Origin: CAJMNU01 sp905214855
Lineage (GTDB): Bacteria > Bacillota > Clostridia > Lachnospirales > Lachnospiraceae
Direction: 5' to 3'
Length of the DNA stretch: 64,000 nucleotides
Assembly: GCA_937890595.1 (NCBI GenBank)
Contig: CALADM010000020.1
Span: forward strand, 1-64,000
Below are positions 45,398 through 55,290 of the stretch, piece by piece. The first letter of the stretch is position 1; every line of letters starts with the position of its first letter. A program made the translations under genes and the position numbers. A model generated the notes under the pieces. The model searched no databases and had not been told where the DNA came from. It was given only the letters and a program-made list of their open reading frames with translations.

Positions 45398-47206
45398 TCA
45401 ATTTTTTCCCGGACCGACTGGCTCCTCTGTATCAGGTTTATGTTTTCCCGACTCATCTGAACTTTCTGTCAGTCTGTCTCCCGGACTTAATACTTCCCTT
45501 GTCGTTTCTGCCTCTGTCGGCTTTGTTGTTTCCACTGGCTTACTTGTTTCGACCTCTGTCGGCTTCGTCGTCTCCACTGGCTTACTTGTTTCTGCCTCTG
45601 TCGGCTTTGTTGTCTCCACTGGCTTACTTGTTTCTGCCTCTGTCGGCTTTGTCGTCTCTGCTGGCTTACTTGTTTCTGCCTCTGTCGGCTTTGTCGTCTC
45701 TGCTGGCTTACTTGTTTCTGCCTCTGTCGGCTTTGATGTCTTACTGCTCTCTGTTCCTTCTAAATAATAACAGATCACAGGATCATTCTTTTTAATGTTT
45801 TCAAAAATGATCTTTGCCGCATTCTGTGGGAGGTTTACACATCCATGAGAACCATTGGTCTTATAAATTGTACCTCCAAAACTACTTCTCCATGTCGCAT
45901 CATGCATACCAATATTTCCATTAAACGGCATCCAATATGTAACAGGTGTGTTGTAGTCTTCTCCTTTCAGTACAGCATTTTTCTCTGTGTATGTAATTCC
46001 ATAAATTCCTGCCGGAGTATCATATTTTTTCGCAGCATTTCCGGAAACAAAATCACTTTCCACAAGCAGTTTTCCATCTTTATAAAAATACAGATGCTGT
46101 GCAGTCAGATTGATCTCTACATAAGTATTGCCCCAATCCTGATCGCTGTGTATTGCCCCTTTCTGGAAATATTCCACTGTTCTTTTTCCGCCTTCACCAC
46201 TCTTTACCATCTCAATAAGAGCTTTTTTTTCTGCGGATTGATTGATTCTCCAGCCATAATCTCCTTTGCTGATCTCCACTGTTTTTCCATAAGTTGTCTT
46301 AAACTTGCGTTTTGTATATGCAGTATTGTATTTTTTGGCAAGCTGTTTCACATAAGAACCAATTGCTTCCTCATCTACAGAAACAGACAGATCCTCTCTG
46401 ATTGTAACCCAAGAACGGATTGTTTTACGGTCAATTGTTTCATTTACCCCTTCTCCCATATTCAGGGTGATGGACATAGATGCATATTTATTATATACTT
46501 CCAACTGTTTCTGAAGAGATTCATCCGCCTCAAGCACATTTGGATGCACATAACAGTCTTCTGCGTCCAGATTCACTGTATCCTTCAGATTCAGGATCGC
46601 ATTAGAAATAACTTGGATCGTTTTCTCCTGATCCAGAACATTCCCTTCTACTTCTGGTACAATATGGTATCCCCCAGTCTCCTCATTATATTCTGACAAA
46701 TAGGCATCCTGTGGCTGTATCAGATTTTCTTCCTGAAAGGCTTTCAGACTCTTGATCTTATCCTGAAAAGCATCTTCGTCATATGCGATCATTGTCTGGA
46801 TCTCATATACCTTCTGTTCTGAAGATTTTGGCAGCCACTCATTAGGGTTCTGTTCACTCAATACCCTCTCCAGTTCCCCATCAAAAACAGAGTGAAGACC
46901 GATCTCTTTCATTGTAATGATCTCTTTTTCTCCTCCCCGTTCTTCCAAGATCAGCTGATATCCTTCCATTTCCTGTGCAATCTTCGCTTTTACCTCTTCC
47001 ACTGTCTGATCAGATGCATCAATCCCATTGATGATCGTCTGAGGGAAAAATACTTCTTTATATTTCTGACCTTTATACAGATAAATTGCAGTACCACCTC
47101 CCCCTATAAGCAAAATCGCAAGCGAAAACCAGACAAGCAGCCTCACTCTCCAATAGACAGCTCCCTGTGTATTCTTTCTGCTTCTTGATCTATTCTGATC
47201 ACTCAT
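45398..47206 (-). CDS. L,D-transpeptidase with peptidoglycan-binding domain and C-terminal repeat tail
   Basis: 602 residues from the ATG at 47206 (MSDQNRSRSRKN), with GGAGG five bases upstream. Cytoplasmic N-terminus, one membrane segment, two YoaR-like putative peptidoglycan-binding modules, then the YkuD domain ending in the catalytic GSHGCVNLPQNAA. It crosslinks peptidoglycan 3-3 or attaches wall proteins. The C-terminus is a Lys/Pro/Thr/Glu tail with five 14-residue repeats and ends ...PVGPGKN. The tail may span or bind the wall. Confidence 0.9.
   Translation of the reverse strand: MSDQNRSRSRKNTQGAVYWRVRLLVWFSLAILLIGGGGTAIYLYKGQKYKEVFFPQTIINGIDASDQTVEEVKAKIAQEMEGYQLILEERGGEKEIITMKEIGLHSVFDGELERVLSEQNPNEWLPKSSEQKVYEIQTMIAYDEDAFQDKIKSLKAFQEENLIQPQDAYLSEYNEETGGYHIVPEVEGNVLDQEKTIQVISNAILNLKDTVNLDAEDCYVHPNVLEADESLQKQLEVYNKYASMSITLNMGEGVNETIDRKTIRSWVTIREDLSVSVDEEAIGSYVKQLAKKYNTAYTKRKFKTTYGKTVEISKGDYGWRINQSAEKKALIEMVKSGEGGKRTVEYFQKGAIHSDQDWGNTYVEINLTAQHLYFYKDGKLLVESDFVSGNAAKKYDTPAGIYGITYTEKNAVLKGEDYNTPVTYWMPFNGNIGMHDATWRSSFGGTIYKTNGSHGCVNLPQNAAKIIFENIKKNDPVICYYLEGTESSKTSKPTEAETSKPAETTKPTEAETSKPAETTKPTEAETSKPVETTKPTEAETSKPVETTKPTEVETSKPVETTKPTEAETTREVLSPGDRLTESSDESGKHKPDTEEPVGPGKN
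45503..45712 (-). repeat. 42-bp tandem repeats encoding the L,D-transpeptidase tail
   Basis: Five in-frame copies of 42 bp encode SKPxETTKPTExET (x = A or V). Copies are almost identical, so recent expansion or contraction by slippage or recombination is likely. An additional half-copy precedes them (to about 45739). Confidence 0.9.
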
Positions 47207-47582
47207 ATGTTCCTCCCAACTATTTCTTCTATATTCATTCTGGACAAATACTTCCTGTATCTTTGTCTTATCTGACTCAACACATAGAATCCCTATTATG
47301 ATATACCATGTTTTTTTAGTATACAATACGTTTTTTCTATTATTATTCTTACATTTTTCTTATGTCTCTTTAGCGTAATCATTCTAATCCATACAATTTG
47401 TATCTTTCTGTTTCCTTTTTTCCCATCTCATCCGACTTCTTATATTATCCAGATATGGACAATATGCAAACGATAACATTCTTTGTTTAATAAAAGACAT
47501 AGATATTCCGATGCCTGATACATGACATTTGGAAATATCCATATCTTTATTTATGAAGCATCATTACAAAAGAGGTAGTTAA
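47207..47582. other. 376-bp gene-free stretch between divergent genes
   Basis: AT-rich region between the L,D-transpeptidase (-) and the XRE regulator (+). It holds a likely - strand promoter (listed next). No RNA gene or strong hairpin seen; the XRE promoter was not identified. Confidence 0.6.
47298..47326 (-). promoter_or_regulatory. Likely promoter of the L,D-transpeptidase gene
   Basis: On the - strand: -35 TTGTAT (47321-47326), 17-bp spacer, -10 TATCAT (47298-47303), about 90 bp before the start codon. Confidence 0.55.
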
Positions 47583-47795
47583 ATGATCGTCTATGACAGA
47601 TTATGGGAAACCATGAAACGCAAAAACATCAGTCAGTATCGTTTGATCAAAACATATGGCATCAGTTCTGGTCAGATTGGTCGCTTGAAGAAAAACATGT
47701 ATGTCTCCACCCACACCATTGAAGTACTCTGCAATATTCTTGAATGTCCTGTCGAAGATATCATGGAATGGAAATCAGATGATCCCATCCAGTAA
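47583..47795 (+). CDS. Small XRE/Cro-type HTH regulator
   Basis: 70 residues that are little more than a helix-turn-helix: LWETMKRKNISQYRLIKTYGISSGQIGRLKKN (7-38), followed by TIEVLCNILECPVEDIMEW. RBS AAGAGG upstream. It is the only + strand gene from 27 kb to the right edge. The targets are unknown; it could regulate the divergent transpeptidase gene. It ends in a bidirectional terminator shared with the Dus gene. Confidence 0.88.
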   Translation: MIVYDRLWETMKRKNISQYRLIKTYGISSGQIGRLKKNMYVSTHTIEVLCNILECPVEDIMEWKSDDPIQ

Positions 47796-47811
47796 ATTCT
47801 GCTGACCACAA

Positions 47812-47855
47812 AAAACGATGAGAAATCCCATCGTTTTTCTCATCGTTTTTATTCC
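47812..47855. terminator. Bidirectional terminator between the XRE and Dus genes
   Basis: 14-bp perfect stem AAAACGATGAGAAA (47812-47825) / TTTCTCATCGTTTT (47836-47849), with T run to the right and A run to the left, between convergent genes. Confidence 0.85.
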
Positions 47856-47858
47856 ATA

Positions 47859-48818
47859 TCAAACCAGTTCCCTTGTTTCAAATAATGACTTCACCGCCGC
47901 CTCATAGTCGGCTTTTTTTTCTGCCTTTTTTATCCGTTTCAACTCTTTTTTGCAATCAGGAAAAGACTCTCCCAGATAAAACCATATTTCTTTCATCTTA
48001 AATAATACATTTCGATCTCCTGACATGATTTCCTGATATCCCTCATAGATCTGTCTGTGAAATTCCCACAACTGTTTTGTCTGCTGTTTCTGCTCTGGGA
48101 AATCTTCTGAGAGATCATTTCGCCTGATTTTAAGAAATAACGCCGGATCTCTCAAAATCCCTCTGCCTAACATCACACTCTCTATATCCAAAAATCTCTC
48201 CCGAAATGCCTGATATGCCTCCACACTAAAGAGATCCCCGTTGTAACTGACTGGATTCACACTCTCCCTTCGTGCCATATCAAACACATCCCAGTTAGGC
48301 GAATTTTTATACATGTCTTTTTGTATTCTTGGATGAATGATCAGCTCTTTGATTGGATATTGATTAAATATAGAAAGGATCTGTCCAAATTCCTCTGGTG
48401 ATTCCTTTCCGATTCTGGTTTTTATAGAAACAGAAATTGGCGTTTTCTTATAGATTTCTTCTAAAAACTCCTGCAATTCTTTGGGATAGGCAAGAAAACC
48501 AGATCCCTTTTTCTTTGCCACAACTGTTCCTGACGGACATCCCAAATTCAGATTGACCTCCTGATATCCCAACGCCTCCAGACGTTCCGCCGCACGCAAA
48601 AACAGATCTGCCTGATTTGTCAAAATCTGAGGGATCAAAGTGATTGTACGATTGTTTTCAGGGTCGATATCCTGAAGCTCTCTGGACGAAAATCCCTTTT
48701 CTGTCCCAGGTGAAAGAAAAGGAGAATAATAAACATCTGCTCCCCCAAACCATTTCTTGTGTGCATTGCGGTATATGTATCCTGTGATCCCTTCCATCGG
48801 TGCAAATGCATATCTCAT
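47859..48818 (-). CDS. tRNA-dihydrouridine synthase family protein
   Basis: 319 residues, RBS AGGAGA upstream. TIM-barrel Dus pattern: FAPMEGITGYIYRNAHKKW (4-22), NLNLGCPSGTVVAKKKGSG with the catalytic Cys (about 91-109), SVKTRIG-like SIKTRIG, LIIHPRIQKDMY, and SYNGDLFS. FMN-dependent reduction of uridine in tRNA. Follows the FGGY kinase by 13 bp, so they share a transcript, though the roles differ. Confidence 0.92.
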   Translation of the reverse strand: MRYAFAPMEGITGYIYRNAHKKWFGGADVYYSPFLSPGTEKGFSSRELQDIDPENNRTITLIPQILTNQADLFLRAAERLEALGYQEVNLNLGCPSGTVVAKKKGSGFLAYPKELQEFLEEIYKKTPISVSIKTRIGKESPEEFGQILSIFNQYPIKELIIHPRIQKDMYKNSPNWDVFDMARRESVNPVSYNGDLFSVEAYQAFRERFLDIESVMLGRGILRDPALFLKIRRNDLSEDFPEQKQQTKQLWEFHRQIYEGYQEIMSGDRNVLFKMKEIWFYLGESFPDCKKELKRIKKAEKKADYEAAVKSLFETRELV

Positions 48819-48831
48819 ATAGTTCTGTCTC

Positions 48832-50439
48832 CTACTGCAAAGATTCTACTGCTGCACATTCAATGGCAAGTCCGTTCCGATATCTTTTGATAAAAGCATC
48901 AAACCCTGTCCTATCGCTCTCATCTGGAAGGATTGTTTTTCCATTTTCCTCAGCAAAAATTTTTCTATTCAAATAGTCAGACAATGTCTCTTTGTCATCT
49001 TTCCAAACCATATAGGAAGCTAGAAGTGCAATGCCCCATGCACCACCCTCTCCTGCTGTCTCCATCACAGCAACTGGCACTCCAAGTGCTCCTGCCATAA
49101 CCTTCTGTCCAACCTTTGGTGTTTTAAACAGTCCTCCATGACCAAAAATACAATCCAACTGCACCTGTTCTTCCTTTAGGAGAATATCCATTCCCACTTT
49201 CAAAGCTCCCAATGCGGTAAACAAATGTGTGCGCATAAAGTTTGCAAGATCGAACCTGCTGTTTGGTGTACGCACAAACAATGGTCTTCCTTCTTCAAAC
49301 CCTGTAATATGTTCCCCTGAAAAATAATTATATGCCAAGAGTCCTCCGCAGTCTGCATCTCCCTCCAAAGCCTTGTTGTAAAGAATAGCAAACAGTTCGT
49401 TTTTATCCATTCTGATTCCGGCAGCTTGTGCAAATTCGTCAAACAGAGAGACCCATGCATTCAGATCAGAAGTACAGTTATTACAGTGTACCATGGCAAC
49501 CAAATCTCCTGCTGGGGTTGTAACCAGATCGATCTCAGGATGTACTTTTGACAATTCCTTTTCCAACACTACCATGGCAAACACAGAAGTTCCTGCCGAG
49601 ACGTTTCCAGTTCTCACTGCCACACTGTTTGTCGCTGCCATGCCAGTTCCGGCATCGCCTTCTGGTGGACACAATAAAATTCCAGCCTCCAATTCCCCAT
49701 CTGGATCCAATCTCTTTGCACCTTCTTCTGTCAGTCTTCCTGCCTTCTCACCTGCAACCTGCACAGTAGGCAAAATCTCCCTGAGTTTCCACGGATATTG
49801 ACAATTCTGTATATTTTCATCAAAACAGGTGATCATTTTTTCATTAAAATCATGTGTTTTGGTATCAATTGGAAACATTCCTGATGCTTCTCCCACTCCA
49901 ACAGTCTTCTCCCCTGTCAGCTGCCAGTGGAGATATCCGGCAAGTGTTGTCATATAATGAATGTTTTTTACATGCTCTTCTTTGTTTAAGATCGCCTGAT
50001 ACAGATGAGCGATACTCCAACGCTGTGGGATATGATAAGAAAACAACTCAGTCAGCGCCTCTGATGCCTGCTCTGTCATCGTGTTTCTCCATGTCCTAAA
50101 AGGAACTAGAAGCTGTCCTGCCTCATCAAATGCCATATAGCCATGCATCATAGCACTCAGTCCTATTGCAGACAAGGTATGAATTGAAACTTGATACTGT
50201 GCCTTGACATCTTCTTTCAACTTTTTGTAACTGTCTCTCAAACCTTCCCAAATATCTTCCAAATGATAAGTCCAAACGCCATCCTCATATCTGTTTTCCC
50301 AATCATGACTTCCAGATGCGATCGGTCTGCCATCTTCATTGATCAACACTGCCTTGATCCTAGTTGACCCCAACTCAATTCCCAACACTGCCTTTCCTTC
50401 TTCAATGACCTGCTGTATCTGTTTTCTTTCTAAATCCAT
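48832..50439 (-). CDS. FGGY-family carbohydrate kinase
   Basis: 535 residues, RBS GAGGAGG upstream. N-terminal ATPase-fold phosphate loop LGIELGSTRIKAVLI (18-32), MMHGYMAFDE and FRTWRN substrate region, and the C-terminal phosphate-2 region GHGGLFKTPKVGQKVMAGAL plus GEGGAWGIALLA. The 535-residue length and sequence fit FGGY kinases for pentuloses or related sugars (xylulokinase/ribulokinase group). The substrate cannot be decided; no isomerase or epimerase gene is next to it. Confidence 0.88.
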   Translation of the reverse strand: MDLERKQIQQVIEEGKAVLGIELGSTRIKAVLINEDGRPIASGSHDWENRYEDGVWTYHLEDIWEGLRDSYKKLKEDVKAQYQVSIHTLSAIGLSAMMHGYMAFDEAGQLLVPFRTWRNTMTEQASEALTELFSYHIPQRWSIAHLYQAILNKEEHVKNIHYMTTLAGYLHWQLTGEKTVGVGEASGMFPIDTKTHDFNEKMITCFDENIQNCQYPWKLREILPTVQVAGEKAGRLTEEGAKRLDPDGELEAGILLCPPEGDAGTGMAATNSVAVRTGNVSAGTSVFAMVVLEKELSKVHPEIDLVTTPAGDLVAMVHCNNCTSDLNAWVSLFDEFAQAAGIRMDKNELFAILYNKALEGDADCGGLLAYNYFSGEHITGFEEGRPLFVRTPNSRFDLANFMRTHLFTALGALKVGMDILLKEEQVQLDCIFGHGGLFKTPKVGQKVMAGALGVPVAVMETAGEGGAWGIALLASYMVWKDDKETLSDYLNRKIFAEENGKTILPDESDRTGFDAFIKRYRNGLAIECAAVESLQ

Positions 50440-50546
50440 CCCTCTGTCCTCCTCATATAGTATTATAATATGATGTTATTTCTTTTCCTTAATCTTTCAC
50501 TTAATCTTTCTTTCTGCTTACTTTTTCTTTTTGTTTCTACAGGCTG

Positions 50547-52646
50547 TTATTTCCCCACCAGCACCATCACAGAACGTGGGGCAATGCGAAGTTCCTTTCT
50601 TGTGTGAAGCATTTTTCTGGTATCCTTTAATACAGGAGTGGTCTCATTTGCCGTGTCAACACAAAGATACCACTGCAAAGAATCCGGAAGATTTGGCAAT
50701 TCCACCTGCTGTTCTTCCCAAAATACATTCAAAGCGATGTATACCAGATCATCCACAGAATCCTGTGTACTCCTTCCGGCATACATCATCCCAAAATATC
50801 GGCTGTCTCTGGTGATATTGGAATCCCATGCCTTCTGTGTATGGAAACTGATCGCAGGAAATCCGATCCCTGCTGGCAACAGGCTGCTTCGGATTGCCGG
50901 ATGTGCTTTTCTGAATTGTATCATAAAACAGAAGAATTCGTAAATATCCCTATTTTTTTCCAGAAGAGTCCAATCCAGCCATGAAATCTCATTATCCTGA
51001 CAATATGGGTTGTTATTGCCTCTTCTGGTACTGCCAAACTCATCTCCTGCCAAAAACATCGGAGTTCCTCTGCTGCACATCAATACCGTACAGGCATTTC
51101 GGATCATCTTCTTTCTCAAACGCAGCACCTCAGGATCGTCTGTCTCCCCCTCTATCCCACAGTTCCAGCTTCTATTATCATTACTTCCATCTGTGTTATC
51201 CCATCCATTCTCTTCGTTATGCTTTTCATTATAAGAATAGAGATCATACAGGGAAAATCCATCATGACAAGTCAAGAAATTAATGGATGAATTGTATCCT
51301 CTATACTGTCCTGTATAAAGATCCGGTGAACCTGCCATTCTTTTTGCTGCTTCTGGGGCAAACCAGTAATCTCCTTTTAAAAAACTTCTCATATCATCTC
51401 TGTATTTTCCATTCCACTCTGCCCAACGGTTCCATGCTGGAAAACTTCCCACCTGATACAATCCTGCTGCATCCCACGCTTCAGCGATCAATTTTACATC
51501 TCCCAAAATTGGATCGGCTGCCAAATTTTTCAAAAGAGGTGGCTGTTTCATCGGAGAACCATCCTCGTTTCTTCCAAGAATACTTGCAAGATCAAAACGA
51601 AATCCATCAATGCGATATGTCACAGTCCAATATCTCAAACATTCCAAGATCATCTGCTGCACAACTGGATGGTTACAGTTTAAGGTATTTCCGCATCCGC
51701 TGAAATTATAATACTGTCCATCTGGTGTCAGCATGTAATACAGATTGTTGTCAATCCCTTTGAACGAAAAAAATGGTCCTTGCTCATTTCCCTCTGCTGT
51801 ATGGTTAAACACAACATCTAAAATCACTTCAATTCCATTTTGATGCAGCTCCCGCACCAGCGACTTTAATTCATCGCCCTCATGATTATACTCAAGGCTT
51901 GCTGTATAACTTGTATTTGGTGCAAAAAAACTCACCGTATTATATCCCCAGAAATCCAAAAGATTTTTTCCGTTTACCTCACGCATCCCCTGCGTCTCAT
52001 CAAACTCAAATATAGGCATCAGTTCCACTGCTGTAATGCCTAGTTCTTTCAGATATGGAATTTTTTCTTTCAGACCTGCAAAAGTACCGGGATGAGTCAG
52101 TCCGGAAGAAGGATGATTGCTGAATCCTCTGACATGCAGTTCATAAATGATCAGATCCTGCATATCTGCTAATGGCTGTCGTATTCCTTCCCAATCAAAA
52201 TCATTGACTACCACTCTGGCACGATAACTCCCCTCAAAAGGACTCACTCCCCATGCACTCTGACCTGTCACTGCTCTTGCATAAGGATCAAGAAGGGGCT
52301 TTGTCTTATCAAAAATCAGCCCCCGTTCCGGTTCATATGGTCCATCCATACGAAATGCATACTCAAACTCAGAGATATGAAGTCCAAACACGATCATAGA
52401 GTATACTTTTCCAATCCGATAATTTTCCGGAAACGGAAGCACAGCATAGGGTTCTTTCTGTTCTCTGTGGTATAGAAGAAGCTCACATGAGGTTGCATTC
52501 TGTGAGTGGATCGTAAAATTCACCCCGACAGAAAGTGCTGTTGCACCGTTGATCTCATAAAATCCCGGTCTTACCCAAAATCCTCCTATCTGGTCCAACG
52601 GGATGATATTTTTTTCTTCCATTGCCAAAAATTTTTTCTTGTCCAT
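50547..52646 (-). CDS. glgX: Glycogen debranching enzyme (GlgX/isoamylase type)
   Basis: 699 residues, RBS AGGGG upstream. N-terminal CBM48-like domain (about 20-135), then the GH13 barrel with motifs DVVFNHTAEGNE, GFRFDLASILG (nucleophile Asp), EAWDAAG (acid/base Glu) and LTCHDGFSLYDL. Motif set and length match isoamylase/GlgX enzymes that hydrolyse alpha-1,6 branches in glycogen or starch. No signal peptide, so intracellular. No other glycogen genes are adjacent. Confidence 0.9.
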   Translation of the reverse strand: MDKKKFLAMEEKNIIPLDQIGGFWVRPGFYEINGATALSVGVNFTIHSQNATSCELLLYHREQKEPYAVLPFPENYRIGKVYSMIVFGLHISEFEYAFRMDGPYEPERGLIFDKTKPLLDPYARAVTGQSAWGVSPFEGSYRARVVVNDFDWEGIRQPLADMQDLIIYELHVRGFSNHPSSGLTHPGTFAGLKEKIPYLKELGITAVELMPIFEFDETQGMREVNGKNLLDFWGYNTVSFFAPNTSYTASLEYNHEGDELKSLVRELHQNGIEVILDVVFNHTAEGNEQGPFFSFKGIDNNLYYMLTPDGQYYNFSGCGNTLNCNHPVVQQMILECLRYWTVTYRIDGFRFDLASILGRNEDGSPMKQPPLLKNLAADPILGDVKLIAEAWDAAGLYQVGSFPAWNRWAEWNGKYRDDMRSFLKGDYWFAPEAAKRMAGSPDLYTGQYRGYNSSINFLTCHDGFSLYDLYSYNEKHNEENGWDNTDGSNDNRSWNCGIEGETDDPEVLRLRKKMIRNACTVLMCSRGTPMFLAGDEFGSTRRGNNNPYCQDNEISWLDWTLLEKNRDIYEFFCFMIQFRKAHPAIRSSLLPAGIGFPAISFHTQKAWDSNITRDSRYFGMMYAGRSTQDSVDDLVYIALNVFWEEQQVELPNLPDSLQWYLCVDTANETTPVLKDTRKMLHTRKELRIAPRSVMVLVGK

Positions 52647-52669
52647 AGATTCCCCTGCCTTTCCTGATC

Positions 52670-53320
52670 TTAGATCCCATTCTTCTCACAGATTCCGTTC
52701 AGACAGCACTTTTCACAGTGTGGTTTTGTCCTCGCTGTACATACATCTCTTCCATGCATTACCAGACGGTGGCAAAAATCACTTCCCTCCTCTGGTGGAA
52801 TGATCTTCCAAAGTGCCATCTCTACCTTTTTAGGATCTTTGATCTGATCTACCAGACCAATGCGGTTACTCAGACGGATACAGTGTGTATCTGTTACGAT
52901 CGCTGGTTTTTGGAATACATCTCCCATGATCAAATTCGCACTTTTTCTTCCGACCCCGGGAAGTTTTAAAAGTTCCTGAAAGTCATCCGGAACTTTACTG
53001 CCATATTCATCCCGCAGCATCTTCATACAGGCACTGATATCCCTTGCCTTGCTGTGCCCAAGACCACAGGGTTTTACAATTGCCTCAATCTCTTCCACAG
53101 AGGCTTCAGCCAGAGCCTCCACACTGGGGTATTTCTCAAACAGACCAACTGTCACCACATTGACTCTAGCATCTGTACATTGTGCTGCGAGGCGCACACT
53201 GACCAGAAGTTTCCATGCATCATCATAATCCAATGTACAACTTGCCTGTGGATATTCTTCTTTTAAAAGCCGTACTGCCTCCAGTGCCAGTTTTTCTTTT
53301 GTCATCTTTCCTTCTTCCAT
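52670..53320 (-). CDS. nth: Endonuclease III (DNA glycosylase/AP lyase)
   Basis: About 216 residues. Start uncertain: ATGs at 53332, 53320 and 53305; 53320 has GGAGAG four bases upstream, while the family opening MTKEKLALEAVRLLKEEYP favours 53305. Helix-hairpin-helix LPGVGRKSANLIMGDVF with catalytic Lys, DTHCIRLSNRIGLV with catalytic Asp, and C-terminal [4Fe-4S] ligands C-x7-C-x2-C-x5-C in CTARTKPHCEKCCLNGIC. Removes oxidised pyrimidines. The ATP-dependent OLD-like gene lies just upstream. Confidence 0.94.
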   Translation of the reverse strand: MEEGKMTKEKLALEAVRLLKEEYPQASCTLDYDDAWKLLVSVRLAAQCTDARVNVVTVGLFEKYPSVEALAEASVEEIEAIVKPCGLGHSKARDISACMKMLRDEYGSKVPDDFQELLKLPGVGRKSANLIMGDVFQKPAIVTDTHCIRLSNRIGLVDQIKDPKKVEMALWKIIPPEEGSDFCHRLVMHGRDVCTARTKPHCEKCCLNGICEKNGI

Positions 53321-53369
53321 AAAACTCTCCATTCTGTCTTATCACCACTCTCTTCTTGTATCCTGTTTC

Positions 53370-55232
53370 TCAATGATATTCTTGTTTTTTTCTGCTTTCA
53401 AAATAAATAAACTGATCGATCGTATCCAAAATATCCTTAAAATCTTCTCTTGGAGCAATCCGGATATATTCTTCAAGGATTTCATTTTCACGATCACGAT
53501 ATGGTCCATAAAAAATATCATACAGATTGTGTCCCCGCAGATAGATCCGGATCTCTTCCATATGATCTTTGATATCCTCTGCTGTCTCCAGATCTTTCCC
53601 CAGCACCTCACGCAAATGTTTACCACTGGTCAGGCGATGCAGATATTCCTTCCATTTTTGGAGCAATCTCTCATAAAATTCTTCCTGTGAAGAAACAATT
53701 CTCAATTTTTCCATCACTGAGGGATTTAAAAAATAATTTTCAAAGGAATAATATTTCAAGATCAACACATTTTTTTCTGTCACTCTGGGCAATTTATCCA
53801 CATCTTCCATTCCTCTGTCTTCATAATAACGGCATAACTGGTCTTTTAATGCTGTACGATCTTTTCCATCTCCATCTCGTATCATAAGGAACTGATCTTT
53901 TAAATATATTTGATTGATATACTTTAAATTTGCATATGTTTTGATATTGGTGCAACTATTCGTTGTAATAATTGCGATTCTGGAGAGTCTACCCTCTAGG
54001 TCATAGGTTTCTGAATAATAATGTCTAATCAATAGCGGCAGACGGCTCTTATCCTGTTTTCCCTCCACAATAAATACAAAATCTACATTCATCAGATCAT
54101 TGGCTGTATAACCCAGATCATCCAAGATACGACTGATATCCGTTTTCTCACAGACTGCCGAATATCCGTCTTCCTGCAATACCATCTGACGGATCTGTCT
54201 AGAATTAAAATTGGGAAGCAGATTGGGGGAATGTGTTGAAAATATCACCTGCATATTTTGGGAAATGCGGTATAAAATCTCTCCGGAACGTTTCTGCATC
54301 TGCGGATGAAGAAAGATCTCTGGCTCTTCGATCAAGACAACCGCAGGGAAACGCATTCTTTCTCTGGCATAAGTTTCCAAAAGAGACAACATATAGATCA
54401 TGCGCATTCCTTTTCCAATATTTTCGATCGGTTTCATACTGTTTTGTCTTGGATTATAGAGCTGTGCTGTCACCTGCAGCATTCTGTCCATATCATGATC
54501 CATAGAATAGACAATCTCATTCTGCCCTCCATTGCGCCGAAATGTCTCATTGACATTTTTAGAGAAACTATCCAGATTTAACTGATATAACTTATAATCC
54601 AGCAGTTTTGCCGCCTCCAGCACATTCATGTCCTGCGGTCTTTTCTGATCGATCAGACCAATGCAGGAAAAACAATGATTGCAAAGTTTCGCCTGATCGA
54701 ACATACAAGTCTTAGAACGCATCCGTTTCAATAGCTCATCTTCCTGCATCATCAGAAGTTCTCCCTGAAACTGTTCCAGATTTCTCCCAACATCAATATG
54801 AAAGATTTGAGGGAGGATTTCTTTTATATAAGGATTGTCTTTTTTATATCCATCAAAATACCGAATTTTTCCCTCACGGTTCATGATCCATGTAAAAGTC
54901 AGATTTCCCATCTGATAAGACGGAAGTTTTTTTTGTACGTCCCTTTTCCATGTACAAAAACGCTTATATTGACTGATCTTTCCCTGACGATGGAAAATCT
55001 CCAGATCTCTGTCTGTCATTTCAAGGGTCATTGTAATCTCTATATTTGGATAATTTTCAAAAAAATCATCCAAACAGACACTATAATGTCCTAAAGCAGC
55101 TCGGATTGCTTCCAATGCCGCTGTTTTTCCTGTATTGTTCTTTCCCACAAAAATCAATGCATTTTCTATGTCCAAAATCTCCATATCTCGAATTGACTTA
55201 AAATTTCGGATCCAGATCCTAGTAATTTTCAA
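53370..55232 (-). CDS. OLD-family ATP-dependent nuclease (ATPase + Toprim)
   Basis: 620 residues starting at a TTG at 55232, preceded by AAAGGTGG. Walker A GKNNTGKT (30-37), signature/Walker B VVLIEEPEIFLHPQM, STHSPN switch histidine, then Toprim FVFIVEGKQD (Glu390) and a later RDGDGKD acidic motif. This is the class OLD order. A cysteine cluster C176, C184, C187, C190 (C-x7-C-x2-C-x2-C) sits inside the ATPase insert and is not usual in OLD proteins I know. Related proteins act in phage defence or DNA repair; the gene stands alone here with no partner such as GajB. Confidence 0.85.
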   Translation of the reverse strand: MKITRIWIRNFKSIRDMEILDIENALIFVGKNNTGKTAALEAIRAALGHYSVCLDDFFENYPNIEITMTLEMTDRDLEIFHRQGKISQYKRFCTWKRDVQKKLPSYQMGNLTFTWIMNREGKIRYFDGYKKDNPYIKEILPQIFHIDVGRNLEQFQGELLMMQEDELLKRMRSKTCMFDQAKLCNHCFSCIGLIDQKRPQDMNVLEAAKLLDYKLYQLNLDSFSKNVNETFRRNGGQNEIVYSMDHDMDRMLQVTAQLYNPRQNSMKPIENIGKGMRMIYMLSLLETYARERMRFPAVVLIEEPEIFLHPQMQKRSGEILYRISQNMQVIFSTHSPNLLPNFNSRQIRQMVLQEDGYSAVCEKTDISRILDDLGYTANDLMNVDFVFIVEGKQDKSRLPLLIRHYYSETYDLEGRLSRIAIITTNSCTNIKTYANLKYINQIYLKDQFLMIRDGDGKDRTALKDQLCRYYEDRGMEDVDKLPRVTEKNVLILKYYSFENYFLNPSVMEKLRIVSSQEEFYERLLQKWKEYLHRLTSGKHLREVLGKDLETAEDIKDHMEEIRIYLRGHNLYDIFYGPYRDRENEILEEYIRIAPREDFKDILDTIDQFIYFESRKKQEYH

Positions 55233-55290
55233 TCTTTCTCACCACCTTTCAGAAAACTCCACAGCCCTCTCCAAAACGGTTTATGAAAAC

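Noticed and set aside
45503..45739. Regular direct repeats that could be mistaken for a CRISPR array
   Set aside because: The units abut without unique spacers, stay in frame, and encode a repeated peptide of the L,D-transpeptidase.
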